64,000 nt of DNA, taken from assembly GCF_029267515.1 (NCBI RefSeq), contig NZ_JAJUIS010000004.1, positions 62,001 to 126,000 of the forward strand, read 5' to 3'. A program made the translations under genes and the position numbers. This DNA is from Seleniivibrio woodruffii (GTDB lineage Bacteria; Chrysiogenota; Deferribacteres; Deferribacterales; Geovibrionaceae). The notes beneath the pieces are model-generated. The model did not search any database and was not told the DNA's origin. It worked only from the letters and a program-made list of their open reading frames with translations. Of the stretch, positions 1 to 9,891 are shown piece by piece (position 1 is the stretch's first letter; each line of letters begins with the position of its first letter).

Positions 1-1
1 A

Positions 2-502
2 AATGCGCCCATCACCATGGAGGTGGTGGCAAAGCACTCCGGAGTGGCAAAGGGAACTCTTTACAATTATTTTGCCAATAAGGAGGAGCTTTTCCATTAT
101 GTTCATAATGAGTTCGTAGAACCCTTCACAGCGGAAAAGATGCGTATATTCAGTTCAGACAGAGACCCAATGGCAAGTCTCTGCGAATTTCTGGACTATA
201 CGTTTGAATCTTTTGAACGTGTTAACAAATATTTTGCTTTCATGCAGAAATACCGCACCGTGGAGGAAGATATCATCGAAAAGAACGAAATGATCATCAA
301 ACCACTTACAGAGACCATTAAACGTGGAATCGACAACGGACAGATAGTTGAAGCGGATCCGCTCGTGCTTGCCGAGATGATATGGGGAACTATTATAGGC
401 ACTTTCCAGTCTGTAATGTGTCAGGGTATCGAAAACTATGACATGGAAAAGATGAAACAGGATGTTATCAGGCTGCTCAAAAGGCTCCTGATTGTAGAAT
501 AA
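2..502 (+). CDS. TetR-family transcriptional regulator, 5' end outside the window
   Basis: This is the C-terminal part of a TetR-type repressor. The frame is open to the window edge, and the residues NAPIT just before the first ATG at 17 continue the usual TetR helix-turn-helix (ITMEVVAKHSGVAKGTLYNYF), so the ATG at 17 is internal. The helix-turn-helix is followed by about 130 residues of helical ligand-binding domain. The gene ends 23 bp before a MexA-like adaptor on the same strand, so it probably heads the efflux operon and controls it in response to an efflux substrate. The operator must lie outside the window. The family call is firm; the ligand is unknown. Confidence 0.85.
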   Translation, partial: NAPITMEVVAKHSGVAKGTLYNYFANKEELFHYVHNEFVEPFTAEKMRIFSSDRDPMASLCEFLDYTFESFERVNKYFAFMQKYRTVEEDIIEKNEMIIKPLTETIKRGIDNGQIVEADPLVLAEMIWGTIIGTFQSVMCQGIENYDMEKMKQDVIRLLKRLLIVE

Positions 503-525
503 ATCTGATTTTTGAGGAAAAAGCG

Positions 526-1653
526 ATGAAAAACAAGGTATTATTCGCCGTCGCCGCATTAGCTATCGTTGTTATTGCAGCTGCGTACTGGATGACAAAA
601 AAACCTGCCGCTCAGCAGGGTCAGGCAGGTGCAATGCCTCCGACAGAGGTAACGGTTATCACTGCCGCACCGGAGACAGTTTCTGTAAGCAAAGAACTTC
701 CCGGAAGAACATCCGCATTCCGCGTGGCGCAGATACGCCCGCAGGTTTCCGGAATCATACTCAAAAGAATGTTCACTGAGGGGGGAAACGTAAAAGAGGG
801 TCAGCAGCTTTATCAGATAGACCCGGCACCCTATCAGGCAGCTTATGACAGCGCCGTGGCGGCACTTCAGAAAGCAGAAGCTAACATTATGTCAGTTAGA
901 GCTAAAGCTGAAAGATATGCAGAGCTTGTTAAGGCAGGAGCCGTCAGCAAACAGGACTATGACGACGCAGCAGCCGCACTTGCACAGGCAAAGGCAGATA
1001 TCGCGGTGGCAAAGGCATCCGTTGCTCAGGCTGAGATCAATCTCAGATATACAAAGGTACTCTCCCCCGTTTCGGGACGCGTTGGTAAATCTTCCGTAAC
1101 CGAAGGCGCACTGGTGACTGCGAATCAGGCGGATGCGCTGGCGACGGTTCAGCAGCTTGACCGCATTTACGTTGACGTAACCCAATCTGCTGAAGAGGTC
1201 ATGAACCTTAAAAACACTATGGGCAGCACTCCCCCTGTGGAGCTTGTATTTGAAAACGGACAGGCGTTCAAACTCCTTGGACACCTTCAGTTTTCCGATG
1301 TAACCGTTGACGAATCCACAGGTATGGTTGAGCTTCGCGCTCTTTTTGACAACCCGAACATGGACATACTCCCCGGACTTTTTGTCCACGCAAGACTCGT
1401 TCAGTCAAAAGTTGAAAACGCTATACTGATTCCTCAGCAGTCTGTTGTCCGCAATGCAGACGGCAGCACCATAGTTTTCAAGGTCGGCAAGGACAACGTA
1501 ATCAACCCTGCACCGGTTAAGGTTTCATCTGTCGTGGGCGATAAATGGCTCGTTGACAGCGGCATTGCGGCAGGCGACGTGGTCATGGTCGAAGGACTTA
1601 TGAAAGTTCAGCCCGGCGCGACAGTGAAAACCGTTCCATATGAAAAGAAATAA
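526..1653 (+). CDS. RND efflux periplasmic adaptor (MexA/AcrA type)
   Basis: This is the membrane-fusion protein of a tripartite RND pump, linking the inner-membrane pump to the outer-membrane channel. It has 375 residues. An N-terminal hydrophobic segment (about residues 4-22) has no lipobox cysteine and probably acts as a signal anchor. A barrel-sandwich half (VSGIILKRMFTEGGNVKEGQQLYQIDP) is followed by an alanine-rich coiled-coil hairpin (about 100-170), then the second lipoyl half (SPVSGRVG) and a beta-barrel domain. A GAGGAA Shine-Dalgarno lies at 513-518. It is followed after 11 bp by the RND pump gene and then the channel gene, so it is the second gene of an efflux operon. Confidence 0.93.
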   Translation: MKNKVLFAVAALAIVVIAAAYWMTKKPAAQQGQAGAMPPTEVTVITAAPETVSVSKELPGRTSAFRVAQIRPQVSGIILKRMFTEGGNVKEGQQLYQIDPAPYQAAYDSAVAALQKAEANIMSVRAKAERYAELVKAGAVSKQDYDDAAAALAQAKADIAVAKASVAQAEINLRYTKVLSPVSGRVGKSSVTEGALVTANQADALATVQQLDRIYVDVTQSAEEVMNLKNTMGSTPPVELVFENGQAFKLLGHLQFSDVTVDESTGMVELRALFDNPNMDILPGLFVHARLVQSKVENAILIPQQSVVRNADGSTIVFKVGKDNVINPAPVKVSSVVGDKWLVDSGIAAGDVVMVEGLMKVQPGATVKTVPYEKK

Positions 1654-1664
1654 GGATTGAATAG

Positions 1665-4600
1665 ATGTCAAGATTCTTCATAGACCGCCCAGTCTTTGCA
1701 TGGGTGATTGCTATCGTAATTATGCTTGGGGGTATCCTGGCGATAGAAACACTGCCCATAGAGCAGTATCCCCGCATAGCCCCGCCCTCTGTCGAGATAC
1801 GCGCCTACTACCCCGGTGCGTCAGCGGAAGCGCTTGAAAACAGCGTTACCCAGGTTATCGAACAGAAACTGACGGGTATCGACTATCTGCGTTATTTCTC
1901 TTCTGCCAGCGACTCCACAGGTAACGTGACCATAACACTTACTTTCGAGCCGGAGGCAGACCCGGATATTGCGCAGGTTCAGGTACAGAACAAACTCCAG
2001 TCCGCCATGTCCACACTTCCGCAGGAAGTTCAGGAACAGGGCGTAACTGTTGCCAAGTCATCAAAAGGCTTTCTTCTGGTTGCCGGTTTCTATTCAGAAG
2101 ACGGCAAGATGGATCAGAACGCCATCGGCGACTTTCTGAACTCCAAAGTGGCGGATCCTGTAAGCCGTGTTCCGGGTGTCGGTACTCTTACAGTTTTCGG
2201 ACAGCAGTACGCAATGCGTATCTGGCTGGATCCATCGAAGCTGAACAGCTATAAACTCACGACAGCCGACGTTTCATCCGCAATCGAGGCGCAGAACGCC
2301 GACGTTTCCGCAGGTCAGCTCGGCGGAACACCCGCCATCAAAGGTCAGCAGCTCAACGCCACCGTTACGGCTCAGTCCAAACTTAAAACCGTTGCCGACT
2401 TTAACAAAATACTCATCAAGGTAAATTCGGACGGTTCACAGGTAAGGCTTAAAGACGTTGCTAAGGTTGAACTCGGCGTTCAGAGTTACGACTTTGTAAC
2501 CAGATACAAGGGTATGCCCGCAACAGGTATGGCTGTGAGCCTAGCCACAGGAGCAAATGCTCTTGAAACCGCAGAACTTGTTAAAGCAAAAATAGACGAA
2601 CTCTCAGCTTATATGCCCGCAGGGCTTAAAGTTATCTATCCTTACGACTCGACACCTTTCGTTGAGCTTTCCATACACGAGGTTATCAAAACCCTTGTGG
2701 AAGCCATCATACTGGTGTTCCTCGTAATGTATCTGTTTCTCCAGAACTTCCGGGCGACTCTTATCCCGACTATTGCGGTTCCGGTCGTTCTTCTGGGAAC
2801 ATTTGCCGTGCTTTCGGCATTCGGATTCACCATAAACACCCTTACGATGTTTGCTATGGTTCTTGCCATCGGTCTTCTGGTGGACGATGCCATCGTTGTT
2901 GTTGAAAACGTTGAACGTATCATGAGTGAGGAAGGGCTGAGTCCGCGGGATGCGACGCGCAAATCCATGGACCAGATAACCTCCGCACTTATCGGCATCG
3001 CAATGGTACTGTCTGCGGTGTTCATTCCCATGGCATTCTTTGCAGGCTCAACCGGTGCAATTTACCGTCAGTTCTCAATCACCATCGTTTCGGCGATGGC
3101 TCTGTCGGTGCTGATTGCGCTAGTGCTTACACCCGCACTCTGTGCCACCATGCTCAAACCTGTTGAAAAAGGGCACAAAGAGCATATGACAGGATTTTTC
3201 GGCTGGTTCAACAGAATGTTCAACGCAAGCCGTGATATGTACGAATCCAGTGTCGGCTACGTCGCAGCGAAAACAGGTCGTTTCCTTCTTCTTTACGGTC
3301 TCATCATAGGCGGACTGGTATATCTTTTCGTACACATCCCCACATCGTTCCTTCCGGACGAGGACCAGGGTATCATCTTCGTACAGATTGCGGCACCTCC
3401 CGGTTCAACCCAGGAAAGAACCATGGAAACTGTCAAAAAAGTTGAACAGTATTTCATGACAGCGGAAAAAGACAACGTTGAATCCGTGTTCACAGTTTCA
3501 GGCTTCAGCTTCGCTGGACGCGGACAGAATACAGGTCTCGGCTTTATCAGGCTGAAAGACTGGTCTGAAAGAAAAAGACCCGACCAGAAAGCGGCAGCCA
3601 TAGCGCAGAGAGCAATGGGCGCTATGTATCCCATCAAAGATGCAATGGTATTCGCTTTCTTCCCGCCCCCAATCATCGAGCTGGGTAACGCTACCGGTTT
3701 CGACATGCAGCTTGTTGACAGGGCAAACCTCGGACACGAAACACTTATGAACGCCAGAAACCAGATGCTTGGAATGGCTGCACAGGACAAAAGACTTGTT
3801 GGCGTTCGTCCCAACGGTCTGTCCGACGTGCCGCTCTATAAAGTTGATATAGACCACGAAAAAGCGTCCGCTCTGGGTCTCTCCATCTCTGATATCAACG
3901 AAACTCTTCAGGCGGCTTGGGGTTCTTCATATGTGAACGACTTCCTCCACGAAGGACGTATCAAAAAGGTTTACATACAGGGTGACGCAACTTCCCGTAT
4001 GGTACCTGATGACATAAACAAGTGGTTCATAAAGAACAATAAAGGTGAAATGGTTCCGTTCTCCTCATTCGCCACAGCGCACTGGACATTCGGTTCGCCA
4101 AAGCTGGAAAGGTATAACGGCACCTCTTCACAGCAGATTATGGGTCAGGCTGCACCGGGCGTAAGCTCCGGCGAAGCAATGAATATTATGGGCGAACTGG
4201 CGCAGAAGCTGCCCAAAGGCATAGGTTTCGAATGGTCCGGTCTCTCATATGAAGAGATACAGGCGGGTTCACAGACCATGCTTCTCTACTCCATATCGCT
4301 GCTGGTGGTTTTCCTCTGTCTCGCAGCGCTTTATGAGAGCTGGGCGGTGCCCTTTGCGGTAATCCTCATCGTTCCCATGGGTATTTTCGGTACGGTTGCG
4401 GCAACCAAATTCTTCGGAATGTCAAACGACGTATACTTCCAGGTGGGTATGCTTACCACCATCGGTCTGGCGGCGAAGAACGCCATCCTTATCGTCGAGT
4501 TTGCAAGCGAACTTTTTGACCATGGAATGGGTCTTATAGAATCAGCGATGCACGCATCAAAAATGAGGCTGCGTCCCATCGTAATGACCTCTATGGCGTT

Positions 4601-4796
4601 CATTCTCGGCGTTACGCCCCTCGCCATCTCAAACGGCGCGGGTTCTGCCAGCCAGAACGCCATCGGTATCGGAGTTATCGGCGGTATGATTGCGGCAACG
4701 TTCCTCGCAATGATATTTGTGCCGATGTTCTTCATCATGATCAGAGGCAAGTTCGGAAGAAAGATTATCCGCAGGGAGATAGACAATGTTAAATAA
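1665..4796 (+). CDS. RND efflux transporter, HAE1 family (AcrB/MexB type)
   Basis: This is the proton-driven inner-membrane pump of the tripartite efflux system. At 1043 residues it has normal AcrB length. The N-terminal [20 protein letters not shown] is the hallmark TM1. The proton-relay aspartate pair is visible in TM4 ([18 protein letters not shown]), and the TM10 lysine in [16 protein letters not shown]. Two large periplasmic porter and docking loops follow TM1 and TM7. Its end overlaps the channel gene by 11 bp, indicating translational coupling. HAE1 pumps export hydrophobic and amphiphilic compounds; the substrate cannot be read from the sequence. Confidence 0.95.
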   Translation: MSRFFIDRPVFAWVIAIVIMLGGILAIETLPIEQYPRIAPPSVEIRAYYPGASAEALENSVTQVIEQKLTGIDYLRYFSSASDSTGNVTITLTFEPEADPDIAQVQVQNKLQSAMSTLPQEVQEQGVTVAKSSKGFLLVAGFYSEDGKMDQNAIGDFLNSKVADPVSRVPGVGTLTVFGQQYAMRIWLDPSKLNSYKLTTADVSSAIEAQNADVSAGQLGGTPAIKGQQLNATVTAQSKLKTVADFNKILIKVNSDGSQVRLKDVAKVELGVQSYDFVTRYKGMPATGMAVSLATGANALETAELVKAKIDELSAYMPAGLKVIYPYDSTPFVELSIHEVIKTLVEAIILVFLVMYLFLQNFRATLIPTIAVPVVLLGTFAVLSAFGFTINTLTMFAMVLAIGLLVDDAIVVVENVERIMSEEGLSPRDATRKSMDQITSALIGIAMVLSAVFIPMAFFAGSTGAIYRQFSITIVSAMALSVLIALVLTPALCATMLKPVEKGHKEHMTGFFGWFNRMFNASRDMYESSVGYVAAKTGRFLLLYGLIIGGLVYLFVHIPTSFLPDEDQGIIFVQIAAPPGSTQERTMETVKKVEQYFMTAEKDNVESVFTVSGFSFAGRGQNTGLGFIRLKDWSERKRPDQKAAAIAQRAMGAMYPIKDAMVFAFFPPPIIELGNATGFDMQLVDRANLGHETLMNARNQMLGMAAQDKRLVGVRPNGLSDVPLYKVDIDHEKASALGLSISDINETLQAAWGSSYVNDFLHEGRIKKVYIQGDATSRMVPDDINKWFIKNNKGEMVPFSSFATAHWTFGSPKLERYNGTSSQQIMGQAAPGVSSGEAMNIMGELAQKLPKGIGFEWSGLSYEEIQAGSQTMLLYSISLLVVFLCLAALYESWAVPFAVILIVPMGIFGTVAATKFFGMSNDVYFQVGMLTTIGLAAKNAILIVEFASELFDHGMGLIESAMHASKMRLRPIVMTSMAFILGVTPLAISNGAGSASQNAIGIGVIGGMIAATFLAMIFVPMFFIMIRGKFGRKIIRREIDNVK

Positions 4797-6180
4797 ACTC
4801 GTGATAACTGCGGCGGCGGTCACTCTTATGGCAGGGTGCGCCACCATGGCGCCTGAATACAAGCGTCCCGACATGCCTGTTGCGGATAAATGGGGCGGAA
4901 CGAAAACGGAAATTTCCGAACAGAAGGCAGCCGATATAGCATGGAAAGACTATTTCCGCTCGGAAAACATGCAGAATGTTATACAGACTGCTCTGGACAA
5001 CAACAGAGACCTGCGCACCGCTGCACTGAACATTGAAAAGGCAAGAGCGGCATACAGGATTCAGAAGGCAGACCTTATCCCCTCTGTGAACCTTTCGGCA
5101 GAGGGTTCCAGAACTGCCGTTCCTGAAAACGCAAGCTCTTCCGGTCAGTCGGTTACAAGCTCATCCTTCTCCGCAAACGTCAACACTTCTTACGAGGTTG
5201 ACCTTTTCGGCAAGATAAGAAGCCTTAACGAAGCCGCTCTGCGTCAGTACATGGCAACAGAAGAGGCGAGAACAGCAACCCAGATGTCACTCATTGCCGA
5301 AACCGCCAACGCTTACCTTGCGTACCTTGCGGATTCAAAAATGCTTGAGATATCTAAAGAAACTCTGAAAACCCGTCAGGACTCCTATTCCCTTGTGAAA
5401 AGGGGCTATGACGCGGGTGTGCGCACAGAGCTTGACCTTGTTCAGGCGGTTTCAGCCGTTGAAGCGGCAAAAGCCTCCATCCAGCAGTATACAAGAGCGA
5501 AAGAGCTTGATAAGAACGCTCTGAACCTCCTTGCCGGAGCGGAGATAGACGAATCGCTTCTGAAAGAGGACATAGACAGCGTTGAGTTCATAAAAGAACT
5601 GCCAGTCGGTCTGCCATCGGACGTTCTTCTTAACAGACCAGACGTTCGCCAGAGCGAGCAGAACCTTATATCCTATAACGCCAACATAGGCGCGGCAAGA
5701 GCGGCATTTTTCCCCTCTGTCACCCTTACAGGCTATTTCGGCGTGGCAAGCGGCGAGCTTGGCGACCTGTTCTCCTCAGGTTCAACCTTCGCGTGGAGCT
5801 TCGCACCGAAAATAAATCTGCCTATATTTGATGCAGGCAGAAACAGGATAAATCTGGAAAATGCTAACAATAACCAGAAGATAGCCGCGGCAGCCTATGA
5901 AAAAACCATCCAGACCGCTTTCAAAGAGGTTATGGACGGACTCTCATCCAAGGCAACGTACGGCAAACAATTTGACGCACAGAAAGCACAGACGGCAGCC
6001 GCAAAGCGCGCATATGAGCTTTCTCTTCTGCGCTATGAAAAAGGTATAGACAGCTATCTTGCGGTGCTCGATGCACAGAGGTCACTGTTTGATGCACAGA
6101 TAGGTCTGGTCTCTGTGAGAGAGGCTGACCTGACAAGCCGTATCAGCCTTTATAAAGCGCTCGGCGGCGGACAGAAATAA
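4786..6180 (+). CDS. RND efflux outer-membrane lipoprotein (OprM/NodT type)
   Basis: This is the TolC-like outer-membrane channel completing the tripartite pump. It has 464 residues with a lipoprotein signal (LMAGC, Cys at about residue 18), so it should be lipid-anchored in the outer membrane. Two outer-membrane efflux repeats of long helices are seen, with the conserved segments [16 protein letters not shown] and [14 protein letters not shown]. The start codon lies inside the 3' end of the pump gene. An intrinsic terminator follows 10 bp after the stop, so the operon is regulator, adaptor, pump, channel. Confidence 0.93.
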   Translation: MLNKLVITAAAVTLMAGCATMAPEYKRPDMPVADKWGGTKTEISEQKAADIAWKDYFRSENMQNVIQTALDNNRDLRTAALNIEKARAAYRIQKADLIPSVNLSAEGSRTAVPENASSSGQSVTSSSFSANVNTSYEVDLFGKIRSLNEAALRQYMATEEARTATQMSLIAETANAYLAYLADSKMLEISKETLKTRQDSYSLVKRGYDAGVRTELDLVQAVSAVEAAKASIQQYTRAKELDKNALNLLAGAEIDESLLKEDIDSVEFIKELPVGLPSDVLLNRPDVRQSEQNLISYNANIGAARAAFFPSVTLTGYFGVASGELGDLFSSGSTFAWSFAPKINLPIFDAGRNRINLENANNNQKIAAAAYEKTIQTAFKEVMDGLSSKATYGKQFDAQKAQTAAAKRAYELSLLRYEKGIDSYLAVLDAQRSLFDAQIGLVSVREADLTSRISLYKALGGGQK

Positions 6181-6190
6181 ATAATTCCAT

Positions 6191-6218
6191 AAAAGGGCTT
6201 CTCAGGAAGCCCTTTTTT
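6191..6218 (+). terminator. Intrinsic terminator of the RND operon
   Basis: A 10-bp perfect stem AAAAGGGCTT/AAGCCCTTTT with a 6-nt loop is followed by a T run. It starts 10 bp after the OprM-like stop codon. Confidence 0.9.
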
Positions 6219-6274
6219 CGCTTTACCCCTGCCATCCCCTTTGCTATCATCCTAAAAAACCTCAAAGGAACATC

Positions 6275-8140
6275 ATGAACCTCGTATCTGTGGATTCGGT
6301 ATCAAAAACTATGGGGGACAAGACCCTCTTCACAAATATCTCCTTCGGCATTGAGGAAGGACAAAAGACAGCACTCATCGGCATCAACGGCTGCGGCAAA
6401 TCGACCCTGCTGCGTATGATAGCGAAGGATGAACAGCCCGACGGCGGAACAGTCTCATGGAACAGACAGTGCAGGATAAACTGGCTGCCCCAGCTTCCGC
6501 AGTTTGAGCAGGGCGACACCATACTCGACCATATCTTCCGCAGCGACAGCACTCTGGTCGGACTTGTCAGAGAATACGAAAGCCTTTGCTCCCACCCTCA
6601 GGACACGGACGAATACAAAACGCGCCTTGACAGCACCATAGGCGAGCTGAACAGACTGAACGCGTGGGCGTATGAATCGGAGATAAAATCAATCCTCGGA
6701 GAGCTTGGCATAAACGACCTGTCAATGCTGATGGAGAACCTTTCCGGCGGAATGCTGAAAAAGGTGGCTCTGGCGCAGGCTCTCATAGACGAAGGCAATC
6801 TGCTGGTTCTGGACGAACCAACCAACCATCTTGACATAGAGACCGTACAGTGGCTCCAGAGCTATCTGAAACGGACGACAAAATCCATTCTGATGGTCAC
6901 CCACGACAGGTACTTCCTTGATGAGATATGCAATAACATCATAGAAATAGACAGGGGCGCAATATACACTTTCTCAGGAAACTATTCCTATTACCTTGAA
7001 AAAAAGACCGAAATGGAACAGTCCGCAGCAAGGGAAGAGGACAGAATACAGAACATCCTGCGCAACGAGCTGAAATGGCTGCGCAGGGGGGCAAAAGCGC
7101 GCTCAACAAAGCAGAAGGCACGCATAGACCGCATTACGGACATGCAGAACAGGGAGATTGTAAAACGTCCCGATGCGCTTGAGCTTGAGATAACCGGGCG
7201 CAGACTGGGCGGCGTAATCCTTGAGATAAAGGACATAGAAAAGAGCTACGGCGGCAGGCAGATAATCAATCCCGTCTCTTACGTTTTCGGTCACAAGGAG
7301 AAGCTGGGCATAGTGGGTCCTAACGGTGCCGGAAAAAGCACCTTTCTGCGCATTATCGCAGGTCAGGAACAGCCGGACAAAGGTGAAATAACAGCGGGCA
7401 TAAACACGTGTTTCGCCGTTTTCGACCAGCACAGCCGCGAGCTTGACCCGGAAAAGCGCATCATAGACATAGTGCGGGATGTCAAAGAAAACATACTGCT
7501 GCCAAACGGCAAGAGCATAAGCGCAGGGCAGATGCTTGAAAAATTCCTGTTTCCGTCCCAGATGCACAGCACACCTGTCAAAAAGCTGTCCGGCGGAGAA
7601 AAACGCAGACTGCACCTTGTCATAATACTGATGCAGAACCCTAACTTCCTGATTCTTGACGAACCGACCAACGATCTGGACATAAAGACACTCTCCGTAC
7701 TTGAGGATTTTCTCGCTGATTTCGACGGATGTATCGCCGTTGTCTCCCACGACCGCTGTTTCATGGACAGAGTAACGGACAAGCTGATGGTTTTCGACGG
7801 AAAAGGCAATATCGACATGTTCTACGGCAGTTTTACCGAGTTTATGGAGTCAAAAGCTCAGGAAAAGCAGGAAAAAGAACCGAAGAAACAGACGGATGAA
7901 CCACCAAAAACCAAAAACATCAAAAAGCTGTCCTATGCTGAAAAAAAGGAATTCGAAACCATTGAGGCGGATATCGAGGCTCTGGAAACACGTAAAGCCG
8001 AAGCTGAAAATGAATTGCATAACGGAAAAGCCGACTATTCCAGACTTGCAGAACTACAAAAAGTTGTAGATGAACTTGATATTATAATTCTCGAAAAGTA
8101 TGAACGCTGGGAATATCTTACTTCAATCTCTGAGAGCTGA
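6275..8140 (+). CDS. ABC-F family ATPase (Uup-like)
   Basis: This is a soluble ABC-F protein with two ATPase domains and no membrane segments. ABC-F proteins act on ribosomes or, for Uup, in genome stability and ribosome assembly. Walker A motifs are GINGCGKST (about 35-45) and GPNGAGKST (about 350). Signatures are LSGGMLKKVALAQ and LSGGEKRRLHLV, each followed by LDEPTN(H/D)LDI. The linker between the domains is charged and arginine-rich (KWLRRGAKARSTKQKARI), as in the family. The C-terminal 80 residues form a lysine-rich coiled coil ending in ERWEYL, characteristic of the Uup/YfmR branch. It stands alone between the RND operon and motA. Confidence 0.9.
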   Translation: MNLVSVDSVSKTMGDKTLFTNISFGIEEGQKTALIGINGCGKSTLLRMIAKDEQPDGGTVSWNRQCRINWLPQLPQFEQGDTILDHIFRSDSTLVGLVREYESLCSHPQDTDEYKTRLDSTIGELNRLNAWAYESEIKSILGELGINDLSMLMENLSGGMLKKVALAQALIDEGNLLVLDEPTNHLDIETVQWLQSYLKRTTKSILMVTHDRYFLDEICNNIIEIDRGAIYTFSGNYSYYLEKKTEMEQSAAREEDRIQNILRNELKWLRRGAKARSTKQKARIDRITDMQNREIVKRPDALELEITGRRLGGVILEIKDIEKSYGGRQIINPVSYVFGHKEKLGIVGPNGAGKSTFLRIIAGQEQPDKGEITAGINTCFAVFDQHSRELDPEKRIIDIVRDVKENILLPNGKSISAGQMLEKFLFPSQMHSTPVKKLSGGEKRRLHLVIILMQNPNFLILDEPTNDLDIKTLSVLEDFLADFDGCIAVVSHDRCFMDRVTDKLMVFDGKGNIDMFYGSFTEFMESKAQEKQEKEPKKQTDEPPKTKNIKKLSYAEKKEFETIEADIEALETRKAEAENELHNGKADYSRLAELQKVVDELDIIILEKYERWEYLTSISES

Positions 8141-8177
8141 CCTATAACGCATTAAATGCTGCGCCGAAACAACTGGC

Positions 8178-8205
8178 TTGCACAATATAAAATCTTGTGT
8201 ATAAA
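8178..8205 (+). promoter_or_regulatory. Possible sigma-70 promoter for motAB
   Basis: TTGCAC (8178-8183), a 16-bp spacer and TATAAA (8200-8205) lie 26 bp upstream of the motA ATG. This is a pattern match only. I saw no sigma-28 type flagellar promoter in the same gap. Confidence 0.4.
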
Positions 8206-8231
8206 TATGATACAATCTCAGAAGAGGTTAA

Positions 8232-9005
8232 ATGATGGAACCGTCAACTATAATAGGTCTCATAGTAGCGATAATAGCTTTGGGTGTCGGTATGGTTATG
8301 AAGGGCGTTGCTCTCCACGCACTTCTGGTGCCGGCGGCATACCTTATTATTATAGGAGGAACGGCTGCGGCTGTTCTTAACGCCTTCCCCATGCGTGATC
8401 TGAAAGCCTTCCCGAAACTGCTTAAAAAAGTTTTATTTGGTCAGAAACTCATGAAAGAGGAAGAGGTTATGGAGCTTTTTCTCCACTATGCCTCCATAGC
8501 GCGCAGGGACGGTCTGCTCGCCCTTGAACCTCATGCTTCCGACATGCAGGATCCTTTCATAAAAAAAGGTCTTATGATGATAATAGACGGTCGTGAACCG
8601 GAATTTGTTGAAAATGTTCTGGATCAGGATATACACCTTATGGAGGAGCGCCACCACGGTTTCGCCTCCATATTTTCACAGGCGGGAGGCTATGCCCCCA
8701 CCCTTGGAGTTCTCGGTGCGGTGGTGGGTCTTGTTGCCGCTCTTGGTAACCTTTCGGATATTGAAAAACTCGGTCACTCCATTGCTGCGGCGTTCATAGC
8801 AACCCTGCTCGGTATCTTCATGGGATACGTTATATGCCACCCCTTCTGTAACAAGCTGAAAAGGATGTCGCACCACGAAGCGGAGCTTAAAAAAATAGTC
8901 TTCGCAGGAATAATGTCCCTTCAGGCGGGTGATTCCGCATCGACAATGCAGGACAAACTCGCTGTTTTCCTGCAAGCACACGAAAGAAAAACACCGGAAC
9001 TTTAA
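8232..9005 (+). CDS. motA: Flagellar motor stator protein MotA
   Basis: This is the four-helix stator subunit that, with MotB, conducts ions to drive flagellar rotation. It has 257 residues and begins with two consecutive ATG codons after an AGAAGAGG ribosome site. TM1 and TM2 are at about 5-50. The large cytoplasmic loop contains the charged torque-generating segment (LFLHYASIARRDGLLALEPHA). TM3 and TM4 include the conserved SQAGGYAPTLGVLGAVVGLVAALGN-type stretch and AIAAAFIATLLGIFMGYV. MotB starts 1 bp after its stop. The ion used (proton or sodium) is not decidable here. Confidence 0.93.
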   Translation: MMEPSTIIGLIVAIIALGVGMVMKGVALHALLVPAAYLIIIGGTAAAVLNAFPMRDLKAFPKLLKKVLFGQKLMKEEEVMELFLHYASIARRDGLLALEPHASDMQDPFIKKGLMMIIDGREPEFVENVLDQDIHLMEERHHGFASIFSQAGGYAPTLGVLGAVVGLVAALGNLSDIEKLGHSIAAAFIATLLGIFMGYVICHPFCNKLKRMSHHEAELKKIVFAGIMSLQAGDSASTMQDKLAVFLQAHERKTPEL

Positions 9006-9006
9006 T

Positions 9007-9759
9007 ATGGCTAAAAAAAAGCGCTGTCCGAAGCACGAAGAACACGTCGATGAAACATGGCTCATACCCTATGCCGACCTTCTGACCCTTCTGCTTGCGC
9101 TTTTCATCGTTCTTTTTGCCACAAGCCAGACAGACAAACAAAAGCTGATGGAAATGAGTAAAGTTTTCAGTATCATCTTCACATCCCAGAAAGGGGTTAT
9201 GGGGGATGCTTCGATACAGCCTTCCAATCAGAAACACTCCACAGACAATAACGAGAAAACAAGCGACCAGGGCGAGGCAACACGTGAGATGATACCGCCG
9301 AAACAGGGCGAACTGGCAACTCTGCAAAAGAAAGTCAACCAGTACATCAACATGGAAAACCTTCCCGGATACATAGCAACATCCATGACCGACGAAGGAC
9401 TGATGATAACCATACGCGATATAGCGCTGTTTCCTTCCGGCGGTTCGGAACTTCTGCCGGAGGCAGACCGGATTGCTTATGATCTGTCCATTATGCTTGA
9501 AAAGACTCAGGAAAAGGTTCAGGTTGCCGGACATACAGATGACAACCCTTCCGAAGGCAGCGGCTATTCTTCCAACTGGGAACTTTCTTCCGCGCGCGCT
9601 GTCAATTTCCTTAAAGCCATACTGAAAAATCCAGCTCTTGACCCTGAACGTTTCAGTGCGGTGGCATACAGTCAATACCAGCCTGTCGCCCCTAACATCT
9701 CCGAACAGGACAGAGAACGCAACAGAAGGGTTGAAATCCTTATCAGGAAGGCCGATTAA
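9007..9759 (+). CDS. motB: Flagellar motor stator protein MotB
   Basis: This is the peptidoglycan-anchoring stator partner of MotA. The ATG at 9007 gives a 250-residue protein starting MAKKKRCPKHEEHVDETW; an in-frame start further upstream would lie inside motA. The single N-terminal TM helix carries the ion-binding aspartate in WLIPYADLLTLLLALFIVLFA. A plug and linker region follows. The C-terminal OmpA-like peptidoglycan-binding domain (about 130-250) has VAGHTDDNP and SSARAVNFLKAIL. The order and tight spacing with motA indicate one transcript. Confidence 0.93.
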   Translation: MAKKKRCPKHEEHVDETWLIPYADLLTLLLALFIVLFATSQTDKQKLMEMSKVFSIIFTSQKGVMGDASIQPSNQKHSTDNNEKTSDQGEATREMIPPKQGELATLQKKVNQYINMENLPGYIATSMTDEGLMITIRDIALFPSGGSELLPEADRIAYDLSIMLEKTQEKVQVAGHTDDNPSEGSGYSSNWELSSARAVNFLKAILKNPALDPERFSAVAYSQYQPVAPNISEQDRERNRRVEILIRKAD

Positions 9760-9832
9760 ACACCTTTCTGCGCTTCTTGGTTTCAGCAATGCGACTTCCT
9801 GTGAGTGTGTTTCCACATCACTGAATAAGTCG

Positions 9833-9861
9833 TTGCAAAACGAAGTCATTTAATACATAAT
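9833..9861 (+). promoter_or_regulatory. Possible sigma-70 promoter of the antiporter gene
   Basis: TTGCAA (9833-9838), a 17-bp spacer and CATAAT (9856-9861) lie 30 bp upstream of the antiporter ATG. This is a pattern match only. Confidence 0.45.
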
Positions 9862-9891
9862 CCATTAAATTTTTCCGAAATCGAGGTACAG

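Noticed and set aside
17-502. Short stand-alone TetR gene starting at 17
   Set aside because: The frame is open to the window edge and the upstream residues continue the helix-turn-helix, so the gene is cut by the window rather than truncated.
8156-8380. 74-residue ORF upstream of motA
   Set aside because: It overlaps the motA promoter and start in another frame and has no recognisable features.
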